NCBI GenBank assembly: GCA_026708115.1
Contig: JAPOVL010000048.1
Coordinates: forward strand, 97,172-161,171
Source of the DNA: Chloroflexota bacterium
Lineage (GTDB): Bacteria; Chloroflexota; Anaerolineae; Aggregatilineales; Phototrophicaceae
Direction of reading: 5' to 3'
Length of the DNA stretch: 64,000 nucleotides
The stretch's first letter is position 1. Every line of letters begins with the position of its first letter. The notes under the pieces are model-generated. The model ran no database searches and had not been told where the DNA came from. It worked only from the letters and a program-made list of their open reading frames with translations. Shown here in pieces: positions 51,006-59,228 of this stretch. The position numbers and the translations under genes were made by a program.

Positions 51006-51093
51006 TTCTCCATATGATCAAATTAGAAGCGAAAGGAGAAGAGCGAGGGAAGATTGCGGATGGGAGATTTCAAAGTACGCACTACGCAGTTGT

Positions 51094-51164
51094 GTCGTGT
51101 GAACCGGCTTGTGACAGGGCAAATCCACACGACACATTCACAAACCTGCTTGATGTTTAGCAGG
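51094..51164 (+). ncRNA. Structured leader element I
   Basis: Copy 9 of 12. GTCGTGTG pairs with CACACGAC. The loop is CCGGCTTGTGACAGGGCAAAT, and TTGTGA is complementary to TCACAA at 51138. It is 55 bp before the appendage gene of module 2. Confidence 0.78.
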
Positions 51165-51190
51165 ACAAATCCAGTATACACGAGAAAATG

Positions 51191-51206
51191 AAAAAAAAAA
51201 AAAAAA
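51191..51206 (+). repeat. A16 homopolymer next to a ribosome-binding site
   Basis: Sixteen consecutive A residues run directly into the AAGGAGG ribosome-binding site of the appendage gene at 51219. Sister genes have 3-7 A at the same place. Tracts of this length slip readily. Confidence 0.8.
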
Positions 51207-51218
51207 GGAGGACATACA

Positions 51219-51677
51219 ATGGCTTGGACAACACCCAAAACGGATTGGGAGGTCGGAGAGCTGGTGAGCGCTGGCGAAATGAACGCGGTCAGCGAGAATC
51301 TGGCAGAACTCGACAGAGTACGAAAGACGGTTGCAGCCCACACGACGACGGAAGATATAGCGATTCCACACAGCGACACGTTTGTTGATATCGATAGCAA
51401 CCTCAATCTGACAATTACCACCGCAGGTGGAGATGTTCTGGTTCATTTTCATGGCGTGGTGGTAAACGGGCCCTTCAGGATTGATGTTGAAGTTGATGGG
51501 ACCCGACTGGGTCATGACGAGTATGGTTTGAGGCGTGGGGAGCCAAATCATGAACTTCTGAATTTTACTCACCTGGTTCAGAATCTGAGCGCCGGATCTC
51601 ATACTTTCAAGCTCCAAGGGAGAAACCACAGAACGACTCTGCGCTCCCACGCCCAATTCTGGGTGCGGGAGATTTAG
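51219..51677 (+). CDS. Tail-appendage-like protein 7 (MAWT family), module 2
   Basis: The 152-residue protein begins MAWTTPKTDWEVGELVSAGEMN and ends AQFWVREI, with LNLTITTAGGDVLVHFHG, VEVDGTRLGHDEYG and LVQNLSAGSHTFKLQGR. It corresponds to the copy at 41455 in module 1. It is preceded by promoter 6, leader I and an A16 tract that may make its translation variable. Confidence 0.7.
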   Translation: MAWTTPKTDWEVGELVSAGEMNAVSENLAELDRVRKTVAAHTTTEDIAIPHSDTFVDIDSNLNLTITTAGGDVLVHFHGVVVNGPFRIDVEVDGTRLGHDEYGLRRGEPNHELLNFTHLVQNLSAGSHTFKLQGRNHRTTLRSHAQFWVREI

Positions 51678-51723
51678 GCGTCCTTCCATTAGCATGCTCG
51701 AGGAGCAAGAAAGGAGAAACGAT

Positions 51724-52107
51724 ATGCCAAATGACATGCGCGACTACCGCGATTACCAAAAACGTAAGCTGAGCGAGAGTACGGACGGACGCGGCATCAA
51801 AGTGGCGGCGAGCAGCAGTCCTGGCACCCTGGTTCACACGGCGCTGAGCAGCGTCGCGGCCAATGAATGGGATGAGATCTTTATTCAGGCGGTCAACACG
51901 TCAGCTACCCCGGTTAAATTGACGGTGGAATGGGGCGGGACGGACAGCCCGGATGATCTCATCGAAGTCACGATTCCGGCGGAGAGCGGCTTCACGGAAG
52001 TCACCCCGGGCCACGTGCTGCAGAATGGCGCGCTTGTCCGCGCCTTCGCCGCCGCGGCCAATGCCATCGTCCTGCACGGTTATGTCAACCGTTATCAACA
52101 TATCTAG
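51724..52107 (+). CDS. 127-residue island protein, module 2
   Basis: The start is ATG 51724 (MPNDMRDYRDYQKRKL) after AAAGGAGAAACGAT. The protein is very similar to that of 41997 across its full length (GRGIKVAASSSPGTLVHTALS, DEIFIQAVNTSATPVKLTVEWGG, VTPGHVLQNGALVRAFAA, VLHGYVNRYQHI). The function is unknown. Its fixed position before the FN3 tube-like gene in both modules suggests a structural role. Confidence 0.7.
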   Translation: MPNDMRDYRDYQKRKLSESTDGRGIKVAASSSPGTLVHTALSSVAANEWDEIFIQAVNTSATPVKLTVEWGGTDSPDDLIEVTIPAESGFTEVTPGHVLQNGALVRAFAAAANAIVLHGYVNRYQHI

Positions 52108-52113
52108 GAGGCG

Positions 52114-54402
52114 ATGATGCCTAAGCTTGCAGGCGAGCACGTACAAATCCTGGTTGATGGCTATGACATCACCGGCGACAGCAATCACGTCAGCATCAAT
52201 GAGGATCGCGATGTCTTTGATGTCACTGTCTTCGGGGATAAGGCTCATAGATTCGTGCCCGGGCAGCGTATGATGGCGGTGCAGCACGCCGGCTTCATGA
52301 ACAGCGACGAGGCGAGGTCTCATCCTGCCCTCAAGGGAGTTGATGTCGATGGGATGTTCTCGGTCTATGTGGGGGAGAACGCGGAACCGGCGGTGGGCGA
52401 CCCAGTCTTCAGTATGCTGACGCGACGGGGGCGTTATGGCGCCTTGCCCCAGGTCAATCAGGTGATTCCTTTCCGGGCGGTCTTCGCTAATCGGGGCGAT
52501 GACGGCGGCTGGGGCATCGCGCTGGCGAATCCGCGTTATGTGATCGGCTCATCCAGCGGGAGTGCGGTGGACAACGGCGTTTCTACGGATGGGGGCGGCT
52601 TGGCTTGTCTGCATGTGCTTGACGCCGCCGTCAGCGATGCCTATGCATTCAGCATTGAAGGTTCGGACAGCGGCGCCTTCGCCGGCGAAGAAAGCGTTTT
52701 GGCGACCTCCGCGCTGGATGGGCTGACGATCGGCTCCGAGCAGGTCAAGATCAACGGGAGGATCCCCCGCTATGTACGCTGGGCGGCAACAGCCGACCCA
52801 GCCGCGCGGGATCGCATCAGAATCGCAATTTCGTTGATTCGGACTCATGACCCGGTTGTTTTGCCGGCGACGGTCACCCCATCACCACAAGGCTTGCTGG
52901 CTGATTTTCAGTTCACGGCACGCATTCCGTCCGGAAACCCGGAAACCGCGGCTATCATACTGGAGGGATATAGTCGGCGGACCGGTGTTCATTGGTTGTT
53001 CCTGACCAAGGAAGACGGCGCGAAGACGGACATTGATTTGGCTGGGCTGGCTTGGGATGCGGCGGGTGACGCGCCCACATCAAATCTCTTTGGTCGGGGA
53101 AGACCCACATTCTTCGGCGGTGGAGATCACGACTGGCAACTCCTGCCTTCGCTGCTACCGAATTCGTCTTTCTACATCTATTTGCCTCAGGACAAGCAGA
53201 TCTATGAATTTGCCGTCACCGCCAACAACGAAGCGGCAAATCATTTTCTGAGTTTCGCGACGACTCCGCGTCCCGCGAGTGTCGTGACCGGTTCGTCCAT
53301 ACGCGTGTTGGTGGCGGATAGCGGACAGGCGAATCTGATCAAGAATTGGATCGGGGCGGGCAATCGGCCGGAGGTCATAGAACCCCCCGCCAAGCCGCGA
53401 TCGCCGGGCTTGGCCTCTGGAGACGGGCAGGCCACCGTGACGATCACTCCGCCCGATTCAGGCGGAGCGCCGATCTCAAGCTACGAGCTAAATTATCGCG
53501 CGGTCGGATCAAAAGCTTATCCTGACTTCAGGGGTAATCTCAGTGGAGAGCCCATCACCGTGACAGGCTTGACCAATGGCAGGCCTTATGAATTCCGAGC
53601 CTTGGCTGTCAATCGGGGTGGCCGAGGACCTTGGTCCACCTACGCGAGCATCATACCAGCGCCACGGCCACAGGGGCTGCTGGCTGACTTTGAGTTCGCC
53701 TCGCGTGACCCCAGCGGCAACGAGTTGTTGGGCAGTTCTGACCAAGTCACCGGCGGGCGCTGGTTGAATCTGACAAAGACAGACGGCAAGAATACGGACA
53801 TCGAAATTCAAACATTGAATTGGAAAACCGGGTCTGGCACCGCGCTGCTAGAGTTCAGCGGGGCGTTCTTGCAGGATTGGCAGCTCATTCCTTCATTGTT
53901 GTCCAGTGACTCGTTCTATATCTACTTGTCCGGCGACAACCAGATCTATGAGTTCCCCGTGTCGTCCAACACGCGTAGCAATAGCAGCAGCTTGAGATTT
54001 GGTTCCACGGCGCGCCCGGCAAGCATCGTGACTGGTTCGTCGATCCGTGTTCTGGTGGCCGATAGCAGGCAGGCGCAAGGGATCAAGGACTGGATTGCGG
54101 CGGGCAACCAGCCGGAGGTCATAGAGCTGCCCGCCAAACCGCAGCCGCCAACCCTGACTGTTCGCAGCGGGGAAATTACCGCCACCATCACCCCGCCCGC
54201 GCAAGGTGGAGCGCCGATCACAACCTATAAACTTGACATTCGCCACGGTCAATCCGGGCAATTTCATGTGCCAAACTTCGACTCACTATCATACACTTTG
54301 AGGCAAGTGTATTCTGGAGTCTACAGGTTCAGAGTAGCGGCTATCAATCGGGGCGGCAGGGGACCTTGGTCGGACTACGCTACCGCCACAGCGCAGAGCT
54401 AG
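52114..54402 (+). CDS. Tail-tube-like protein with two fibronectin type III units, module 2
   Basis: The 762-residue protein has the same N-terminal region as the 511-residue paralogue (KLAGEHVQILVDGYDITGDSNHVSI). The middle-domain-plus-FN3 unit occurs twice. The first covers about residues 255-500 (LLADFQFTARIPSGNP, FYIYLPQDKQIYEFAV, ALAVNRGGRGPWSTYA). The second covers about 510-760 (LLADFEFASRDPSGNE, FYIYLSGDNQIYEFPV, VAAINRGGRGPWSDYA). Gain of one 250-residue unit explains the length difference. FN3 domains in phages bind host surface sugars or act as spacers. Confidence 0.72.
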   Translation: MMPKLAGEHVQILVDGYDITGDSNHVSINEDRDVFDVTVFGDKAHRFVPGQRMMAVQHAGFMNSDEARSHPALKGVDVDGMFSVYVGENAEPAVGDPVFSMLTRRGRYGALPQVNQVIPFRAVFANRGDDGGWGIALANPRYVIGSSSGSAVDNGVSTDGGGLACLHVLDAAVSDAYAFSIEGSDSGAFAGEESVLATSALDGLTIGSEQVKINGRIPRYVRWAATADPAARDRIRIAISLIRTHDPVVLPATVTPSPQGLLADFQFTARIPSGNPETAAIILEGYSRRTGVHWLFLTKEDGAKTDIDLAGLAWDAAGDAPTSNLFGRGRPTFFGGGDHDWQLLPSLLPNSSFYIYLPQDKQIYEFAVTANNEAANHFLSFATTPRPASVVTGSSIRVLVADSGQANLIKNWIGAGNRPEVIEPPAKPRSPGLASGDGQATVTITPPDSGGAPISSYELNYRAVGSKAYPDFRGNLSGEPITVTGLTNGRPYEFRALAVNRGGRGPWSTYASIIPAPRPQGLLADFEFASRDPSGNELLGSSDQVTGGRWLNLTKTDGKNTDIEIQTLNWKTGSGTALLEFSGAFLQDWQLIPSLLSSDSFYIYLSGDNQIYEFPVSSNTRSNSSSLRFGSTARPASIVTGSSIRVLVADSRQAQGIKDWIAAGNQPEVIELPAKPQPPTLTVRSGEITATITPPAQGGAPITTYKLDIRHGQSGQFHVPNFDSLSYTLRQVYSGVYRFRVAAINRGGRGPWSDYATATAQS

Positions 54403-54459
54403 CGATTCACCAAGTAACAATCAGTACAAAAACCATAACACATAAAGGAGAAACAAATC

Positions 54460-54897
54460 ATGGCACTATCAGGAGATCACGTCATCGTAAAGATGGACGA
54501 CAGCAGCGGTACCCTGCGGGCATTCGCGGATGGGGACATCCGCAGCATCGACCTGGGACTGACCTACGACCAGTTCGATGTCACCGGCTTCGGCGACGAG
54601 GTGCATCAGTACATCAACGGGCAGTTGCGGGCGCCGGTGACGATTCAGGGCTATCTGACTACCGACGGCGTCAGCGGCACGCACACGGTCATCCAGGGCG
54701 CCTTCGCGGCTGGGAGCCAGGTCTCGCTGGAGGTGCAGGTGGGCGATAACGCTGCGCCGACCACGAACGATCCCAAGTACAGCGGAGAGTTCCTGGTGTC
54801 GAGCTACCGTCCGCAGATCACGACCGGCGGGGCGGTGATGTTCACGGCGACCTTGCAGCCAGCGACGGGTACAGCGCCGACCTGGGGCGCGGTCTAG
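54460..54897 (+). CDS. Major tail-tube-like protein, module 2
   Basis: The 145-residue protein is nearly identical to that of 43978, with a short loop change (TDGVSGTH). Many third-position bases are also the same, so the pair is a recent copy or is kept alike by gene conversion. It precedes the small effector candidate and the hub-like gene. Confidence 0.65.
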   Translation: MALSGDHVIVKMDDSSGTLRAFADGDIRSIDLGLTYDQFDVTGFGDEVHQYINGQLRAPVTIQGYLTTDGVSGTHTVIQGAFAAGSQVSLEVQVGDNAAPTTNDPKYSGEFLVSSYRPQITTGGAVMFTATLQPATGTAPTWGAV

Positions 54898-54921
54898 TCA
54901 GCGGGTTATCGTAATCCGGTT

Positions 54922-54998
54922 GGGGGCATGCGCAGCGACTTGTGACAGGGCGAGCTGCGCATCCCCCCATTCACAGATCGATTTGATGTTTTAGAGAG
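54922..54998 (+). ncRNA. Structured leader element J
   Basis: Copy 10 of 12. The stem is GCGCAGC/GCTGCGC with outer GGGGG/CCCCC. The loop is GACTTGTGACAGGGCGA, with one base changed, and TTGTGA pairs with TCACAG (one wobble). It is 8 bp before the gene at 55007. Confidence 0.78.
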
Positions 54999-55006
54999 GA
55001 AGAGAT

Positions 55007-55348
55007 ATGCCAATGCAAGATGATGGCGGTTACAGGCCACTAGAAACGGAGCCAGCGCCAGAACGCGGAGAATCGCAACCGTCTCTAGTAGCGTCTGAAG
55101 GGGCTAAATTAGTTGGTATGGGGGTTAGAACGGTGATTGCTGCTCCTATGTTTGGTCCTTTCGCCTGTCTTGCAGCACGGCTGATTTCCGATATCGCAGC
55201 AAATGTTGTGAATCCGTTGGTCGATTCATTTGTAGCCCCACTTGTAGATTCCATTGCGGGCCCCTTGAGAGACTATTTTGAAGGGTTGTTTCCGGCAAGT
55301 GTACAAGGATCGACAAAGAGATATACCCTCAGAAATGTCGAATTCTAA
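55007..55348 (+). CDS. Small hydrophobic protein with effector-like leader
   Basis: The 113-residue protein starts at ATG 55007 after GAGAGGAAGAG. The N-terminal 30 residues are Pro/Glu-rich (PLETEPAPERGESQPS), like the N-terminus of the AHH toxin. Residues about 38-95 are hydrophobic or amphipathic (VRTVIAAPMFGPFACLAARLI, VVNPLVDSFVAPLVDSIAGPL). It has the same leader type as the toxins and a coupled downstream gene. It may be a small membrane-active effector or the stump of a larger toxin. No family was recognised. Confidence 0.55.
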   Translation: MPMQDDGGYRPLETEPAPERGESQPSLVASEGAKLVGMGVRTVIAAPMFGPFACLAARLISDIAANVVNPLVDSFVAPLVDSIAGPLRDYFEGLFPASVQGSTKRYTLRNVEF

Positions 55349-55529
55349 CGGTATCTTGCGAGCAAATGAATGGGTGCCTATTAGAGATCACCATACTACT
55401 AAAGGGGATAATTGCTTTGCAATAGAGCCGTATAACGAAGCTCTCGAAATTTATTCCGATCTGAAAGGAGAACTCGAATCAGCCACGAACATACTACCTA
55501 AAGAAGCTATCAGAAATTGTCCAGACTAA
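55335..55529 (+). CDS. Small protein overlapping the hydrophobic protein, possible partner
   Basis: The 64-residue protein starts at ATG 55335, 14 bp inside the end of the preceding gene. It has the acidic, soluble sequence MSNSNGILRANEWVPIRD to LESATNILPKEAIRN. No family was recognised. Its position, coupled to an effector-like gene, matches the toxin-immunity layout seen at 46785, so an immunity role is possible but only inferred. Confidence 0.45.
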   Translation: MSNSNGILRANEWVPIRDHHTTKGDNCFAIEPYNEALEIYSDLKGELESATNILPKEAIRNCPD

Positions 55530-55550
55530 CTCAATGAAAGGAGCAACAAA

Positions 55551-57116
55551 ATGGCAACACAATGGACAGTCGAAATTGATTGGGAGCGTAACGGTAACTA
55601 TACTGGCACGTACGACGATGTGACAGGCCGCACGATTCTCACACAGTGGTTTGTCGGGATGCGTCAGCCCTATCAATTGACAGCGGACAACTCGGTATTG
55701 CGCTTGGTCCTGCGCAATGACGACCGTCTGTTTTCCGCAGAATACGCCAGTTCCCCGCTTAGGGATAAACTGGTGCCGCTGCGCCCGGTGCGGATTCAAT
55801 CCGACGACGGCACAGACACGCGGACGCATTTCACCGGTTGGCTCGAAACCATCATTCCATCCGTCAATCACCATGGCGAGCGCATCGCCACCGTGGTTGC
55901 TACCGGCGCCATGCAATTCCTGAAAACGACCGAGACCAAGATCGAGCTGCAAGAGAACCAGCGCAGCGACGACATCATCGACACGCTGATTCAGGAGGTC
56001 ATCTTCCCGCCATCGCTCAGCGATGCCTGGGTACTCGGCGACCCGGGCTACAGCGAACTTGGCCAAACGACATATTTGACCAATCTGGGAACCTACAGCG
56101 ACTTTGAAGAAGGCGTGCTGACGCTGCATACGGTTGGCGACAACTGGGTGCGCCAGGGCGGCTATTCCGACCAGGCCAAAGACACCTTTGATGTTTACCG
56201 CGGCATCCGCGACGTCACCGCCGCTGAGCGCGGCAAGTTCTTCTTCGACCGCGAGGGCAAGGCGGTCTTCTGGAATCGGCATCACATCCTGGACAAGGAC
56301 GAGATTGACACCACCCTCGACGATACCATGACCGACATGAAGTACACCTTTGCCAGCTTGGATCAGACCAAGAACGAGATCATCGTCACCTGTCACCCGC
56401 GCACGATCGCCCCGACCGCGACAACCTTGTGGGAGCTCAAGGACGCGGTCATCCGCGTGGCGCCGGGCGAAACGCGCGAGGTCTACGTCAAATATAAAGA
56501 CGAAAAGGACAAACGGATCGGCGGCAAAGATGTCACGGTGGAGGATGTGGAATGTTTACATGGCCATTGCTCGGTTGAGGTCGAGGCCAAAGCCAACGGC
56601 GCCAATCTAATCTTCAAGAACACGAGCGAAACCGCCGAAGCGGTGGTGGAAAAATGCGTGGTCAAGGGACGCAAGGTCGTGGACGAGGGACAGATGGATG
56701 CCCGCGCCTTCGATCAGTTGAGCATCACCTATTATGGCCGGCGCACGATGAACATCAACCTGCCCTCGATCGATGACTTGGATCAAGCTCAGTACATCGC
56801 CGACTTCGAGCGGGACCGGCGCAAGACGCCTTTCGGCCTGGCACAGACGATCACTCTGCAAAGCCACGCCGAGTATGGCGGCGCGCGACACGAGGATCAA
56901 CTGGAGCTGACGATCGGCAGCCTGATTCGGCTGCAAGAAACGCAGTCCGATCATGAGGGGATCTATTTCGTCATCGGCGAGGCGCACGAATTGGCGCGCG
57001 GCGGCAAGCACTGGACGACCACCTGGTACCTGGAGCCGCAGGTCGAGACCTTGCCCTGGAGGCTGGAAGATAACAACCGCGGCAAGCTGGACGAGACCGC
57101 TTACCTGGCGTATTAG
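55551..57116 (+). CDS. Phage baseplate-hub/tail-associated protein
   Basis: The 521-residue protein starts at ATG 55551 after AAAGGAGCAACAAA. The opening QWTVEIDWERNGNYTGTYDDVTGR and the block LVLRNDDRLFSAEYASSPLRDKL, then VRIQSDDGTDTRTHFTGWLE, are typical of tail hub (gp27/Tal-like) proteins of siphophages and related tails. A later domain contains VYVKYKDEKDKRIGG and the C-terminus ETLPWRLEDNNRGKLDE. It carries no leader element, unlike its neighbours. It is the best-supported tail core protein in the island. Confidence 0.75.
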   Translation: MATQWTVEIDWERNGNYTGTYDDVTGRTILTQWFVGMRQPYQLTADNSVLRLVLRNDDRLFSAEYASSPLRDKLVPLRPVRIQSDDGTDTRTHFTGWLETIIPSVNHHGERIATVVATGAMQFLKTTETKIELQENQRSDDIIDTLIQEVIFPPSLSDAWVLGDPGYSELGQTTYLTNLGTYSDFEEGVLTLHTVGDNWVRQGGYSDQAKDTFDVYRGIRDVTAAERGKFFFDREGKAVFWNRHHILDKDEIDTTLDDTMTDMKYTFASLDQTKNEIIVTCHPRTIAPTATTLWELKDAVIRVAPGETREVYVKYKDEKDKRIGGKDVTVEDVECLHGHCSVEVEAKANGANLIFKNTSETAEAVVEKCVVKGRKVVDEGQMDARAFDQLSITYYGRRTMNINLPSIDDLDQAQYIADFERDRRKTPFGLAQTITLQSHAEYGGARHEDQLELTIGSLIRLQETQSDHEGIYFVIGEAHELARGGKHWTTTWYLEPQVETLPWRLEDNNRGKLDETAYLAY

Positions 57117-57129
57117 CGATCGGTTTGGT

Positions 57130-57200
57130 GAGATGAGGCGGCTTGTGACAGGGCGAGCCTCATCTCGCTGATTTCACATGTCAACTTGATGATTTTGGAG
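57130..57200 (+). ncRNA. Structured leader element K
   Basis: Copy 11 of 12. The stem is GAGATGAGGC/GCCTCATCTC, 10 bp and unrelated in sequence to the other stems, around GGCTTGTGACAGGGCGA. TGTGA pairs with TCACA; the sixth pair is lost. It is 10 bp before the second toxin-like gene. Confidence 0.78.
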
Positions 57201-57210
57201 GAGAGAGATT

Positions 57211-59133
57211 ATGCCACCTACAAGAGCAAGACGCCGACCTAATTCATCGCGGTCGCCGCAAAATAGCCGAATCTATAGGCACATTTACCGCAACACCGCG
57301 GATACTAAGCGATCAATTACCCAGGAGCAACTGGAATTCGGCCATGACAGCAGCGCGTATGACCAGGCTATGTACAATCAAGAACAGAGCAAGGTGGGCT
57401 CGTCCCCTGGCACCTCAGATTCAGGTATTCCACCAGATGTAGCGGACTATGAAGATCGCCAGGAACAGCGTCTCGGCATCAATAAGCCACCCTATAAACC
57501 ACCCAATACGCCGACGTACGTGAGCGATGTGGACGACTACGAACGTCGCCAGGAAGAACGTCTCGGCATCAATAAACCACCTAGCAAACCGGCTTATATG
57601 AGCGATGTAGAGGACTACGAAGACCGCCAGGAACAACGTCTTGGTATCAAGAAAAAGGCTCGAAATTCTGGGCAATCCGGCGTGGTTGTTGACCAAAAAC
57701 CTGACCTCGCCGAACAGGAAACGGGGGGCTCCGAATCTCAGCCGACCTCCACAGCGCCTGTCTTAAAACCGCTTACCGTAGGCCAAAGAATAGAAGTGGA
57801 AGTGCGCATGGCCACCGAGAACGATGAAGACTTGCGAGGTGTCTTAAGCGCAATCTTAGTAGGGCTGCCGCCGGATGGTCGTTTTCAGGAGTTTCTTTCA
57901 CAACTCTCGGGTTGGGACCGGGATGAAGAGACAAACCAACGTATGTTGGATCTCCTTGAAGAGATCGCATACTCGAACTGGGATGCATACTTGGCGGAGT
58001 CGGATGTCTTGCCCTACCTCACTGAAGGCACTCGAGAATACCTCCAGCAGCGTTTCCCAGAAGAGTCTTTGACGACACGTGAAGAGTTGCAAACGTTTCT
58101 ACAAGGGCGATTGGAAGAGTTCGTTCCTGAGTTCAATGTGGATTCGATACACTGGGATAGCCTCACTGCGGAAGGATTAGTCATGGTTTACCATTCCGTG
58201 CTAACAGGCGCGCGAGAAGCTTACTTCAATCCCTACAATGACGAATACATGGCTCGCGAACGCAATAGAATTGCGCGCGAATTGGACTTCGTTGAGGATT
58301 TGCTAGGCGTGGTGGACAGAACGCCGCTTGAAGATCGCGAAACCTTGTTCGCCGACCTTAATTGGGAAGACAGCGAATCAGTTGCCGCCGCTTATCTTCG
58401 CCATCAAGTGGAATATGTCTACGATGAATTGAAGGTCGACTTGCCAGAGAATTGGGAAGATATTCAGAGCGCCGTCGTGCTGGCGAACATACTTGAACAC
58501 GGTCTAGAGCGCTTGATGCATGTATCGGGATTGGACTCTACTCGCCCAATTGACAATTACGCGGAAGCTCGGGCTTTGTACGAGAACTACCACCGTGTTG
58601 CGTACCGAACTATAGAAAACGACCATCAGACGTTGTCGGGGGTTGAAATGCCCGATATCTATCCACTCATCCGATTCCTCATAGGGTTCATACCGCCAGC
58701 TGACTTGGTGTTCACCATTGGCGAAGTGTATCACAGTCTGGCCATTAAAGGGGATGTGGGAGCAGCCGCGAATGTCGTACTGGGTGCTGTCATACCAGGC
58801 CAAGTATCTTCGAACCTCAAAGGAGTCTTTCGAAATGTTCCTGGCAAAGCAATCGATATTTCAACAGCCACCGTTGCGGGTGTTATAGGGCAATTAAATC
58901 CTGGTGAAGGACAGATACTCGAAGCCGAATTCGCGGATGCACTTATGAAAAACCTCTATTCTAAAGTGCTGGAGAGCGACGAAATACCTGACCATTGGAC
59001 TGAACCGGAATGGGATGCATTCATGGAATTGATCAACCCTGCACATGGACAAGTTACTGACGAAGCGCTTATGGCAGCCCTTTCCATTGGGTTTGAGACA
59101 CAGATCAGACAAGAACTGGCCAGCCAACAATAA
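57211..59133 (+). CDS. Second polymorphic-toxin-like protein with unknown C-terminal domain
   Basis: The 640-residue protein starts at ATG 57211 after GGAGGAGAGAG. Residues about 70-150 hold three copies of a D-V-x-DYExRQExRLGI repeat. Residues about 275-550 match the central part of the AHH toxin (TREELQTFLQGRL, TPLEDRETLFADLNWED, YLRHQVEYVYDEL), including a hydrophobic pre-toxin segment near 484-530 (FIGFIPPADLVF-like, GDVGAAANVVLGA). The last 90 residues differ from AHH and were not recognised. No immunity gene follows. It could be a toxin with an unknown tip or the structural carrier of the system. Confidence 0.75.
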   Translation: MPPTRARRRPNSSRSPQNSRIYRHIYRNTADTKRSITQEQLEFGHDSSAYDQAMYNQEQSKVGSSPGTSDSGIPPDVADYEDRQEQRLGINKPPYKPPNTPTYVSDVDDYERRQEERLGINKPPSKPAYMSDVEDYEDRQEQRLGIKKKARNSGQSGVVVDQKPDLAEQETGGSESQPTSTAPVLKPLTVGQRIEVEVRMATENDEDLRGVLSAILVGLPPDGRFQEFLSQLSGWDRDEETNQRMLDLLEEIAYSNWDAYLAESDVLPYLTEGTREYLQQRFPEESLTTREELQTFLQGRLEEFVPEFNVDSIHWDSLTAEGLVMVYHSVLTGAREAYFNPYNDEYMARERNRIARELDFVEDLLGVVDRTPLEDRETLFADLNWEDSESVAAAYLRHQVEYVYDELKVDLPENWEDIQSAVVLANILEHGLERLMHVSGLDSTRPIDNYAEARALYENYHRVAYRTIENDHQTLSGVEMPDIYPLIRFLIGFIPPADLVFTIGEVYHSLAIKGDVGAAANVVLGAVIPGQVSSNLKGVFRNVPGKAIDISTATVAGVIGQLNPGEGQILEAEFADALMKNLYSKVLESDEIPDHWTEPEWDAFMELINPAHGQVTDEALMAALSIGFETQIRQELASQQ

Positions 59134-59228
59134 ACTGACCGCTATCGAGCAAAACCTAGCTGAGAGTATCGCAAACAGCCGCAATGAAGCGTGACTACGC
59201 AACACCGACGCGATAATCACCAACCGTT

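Noticed and set aside
51188..51388. Plus-strand frame starting before the A16 tract (poly-Lys start)
   Set aside because: It is out of frame with the conserved appendage gene and arises from the homopolymer.
36624..54402. Variable appendage genes considered as targets of a diversity-generating retroelement
   Set aside because: No reverse transcriptase or template-repeat pair is visible, and differences between copies are not adenine-specific by eye.
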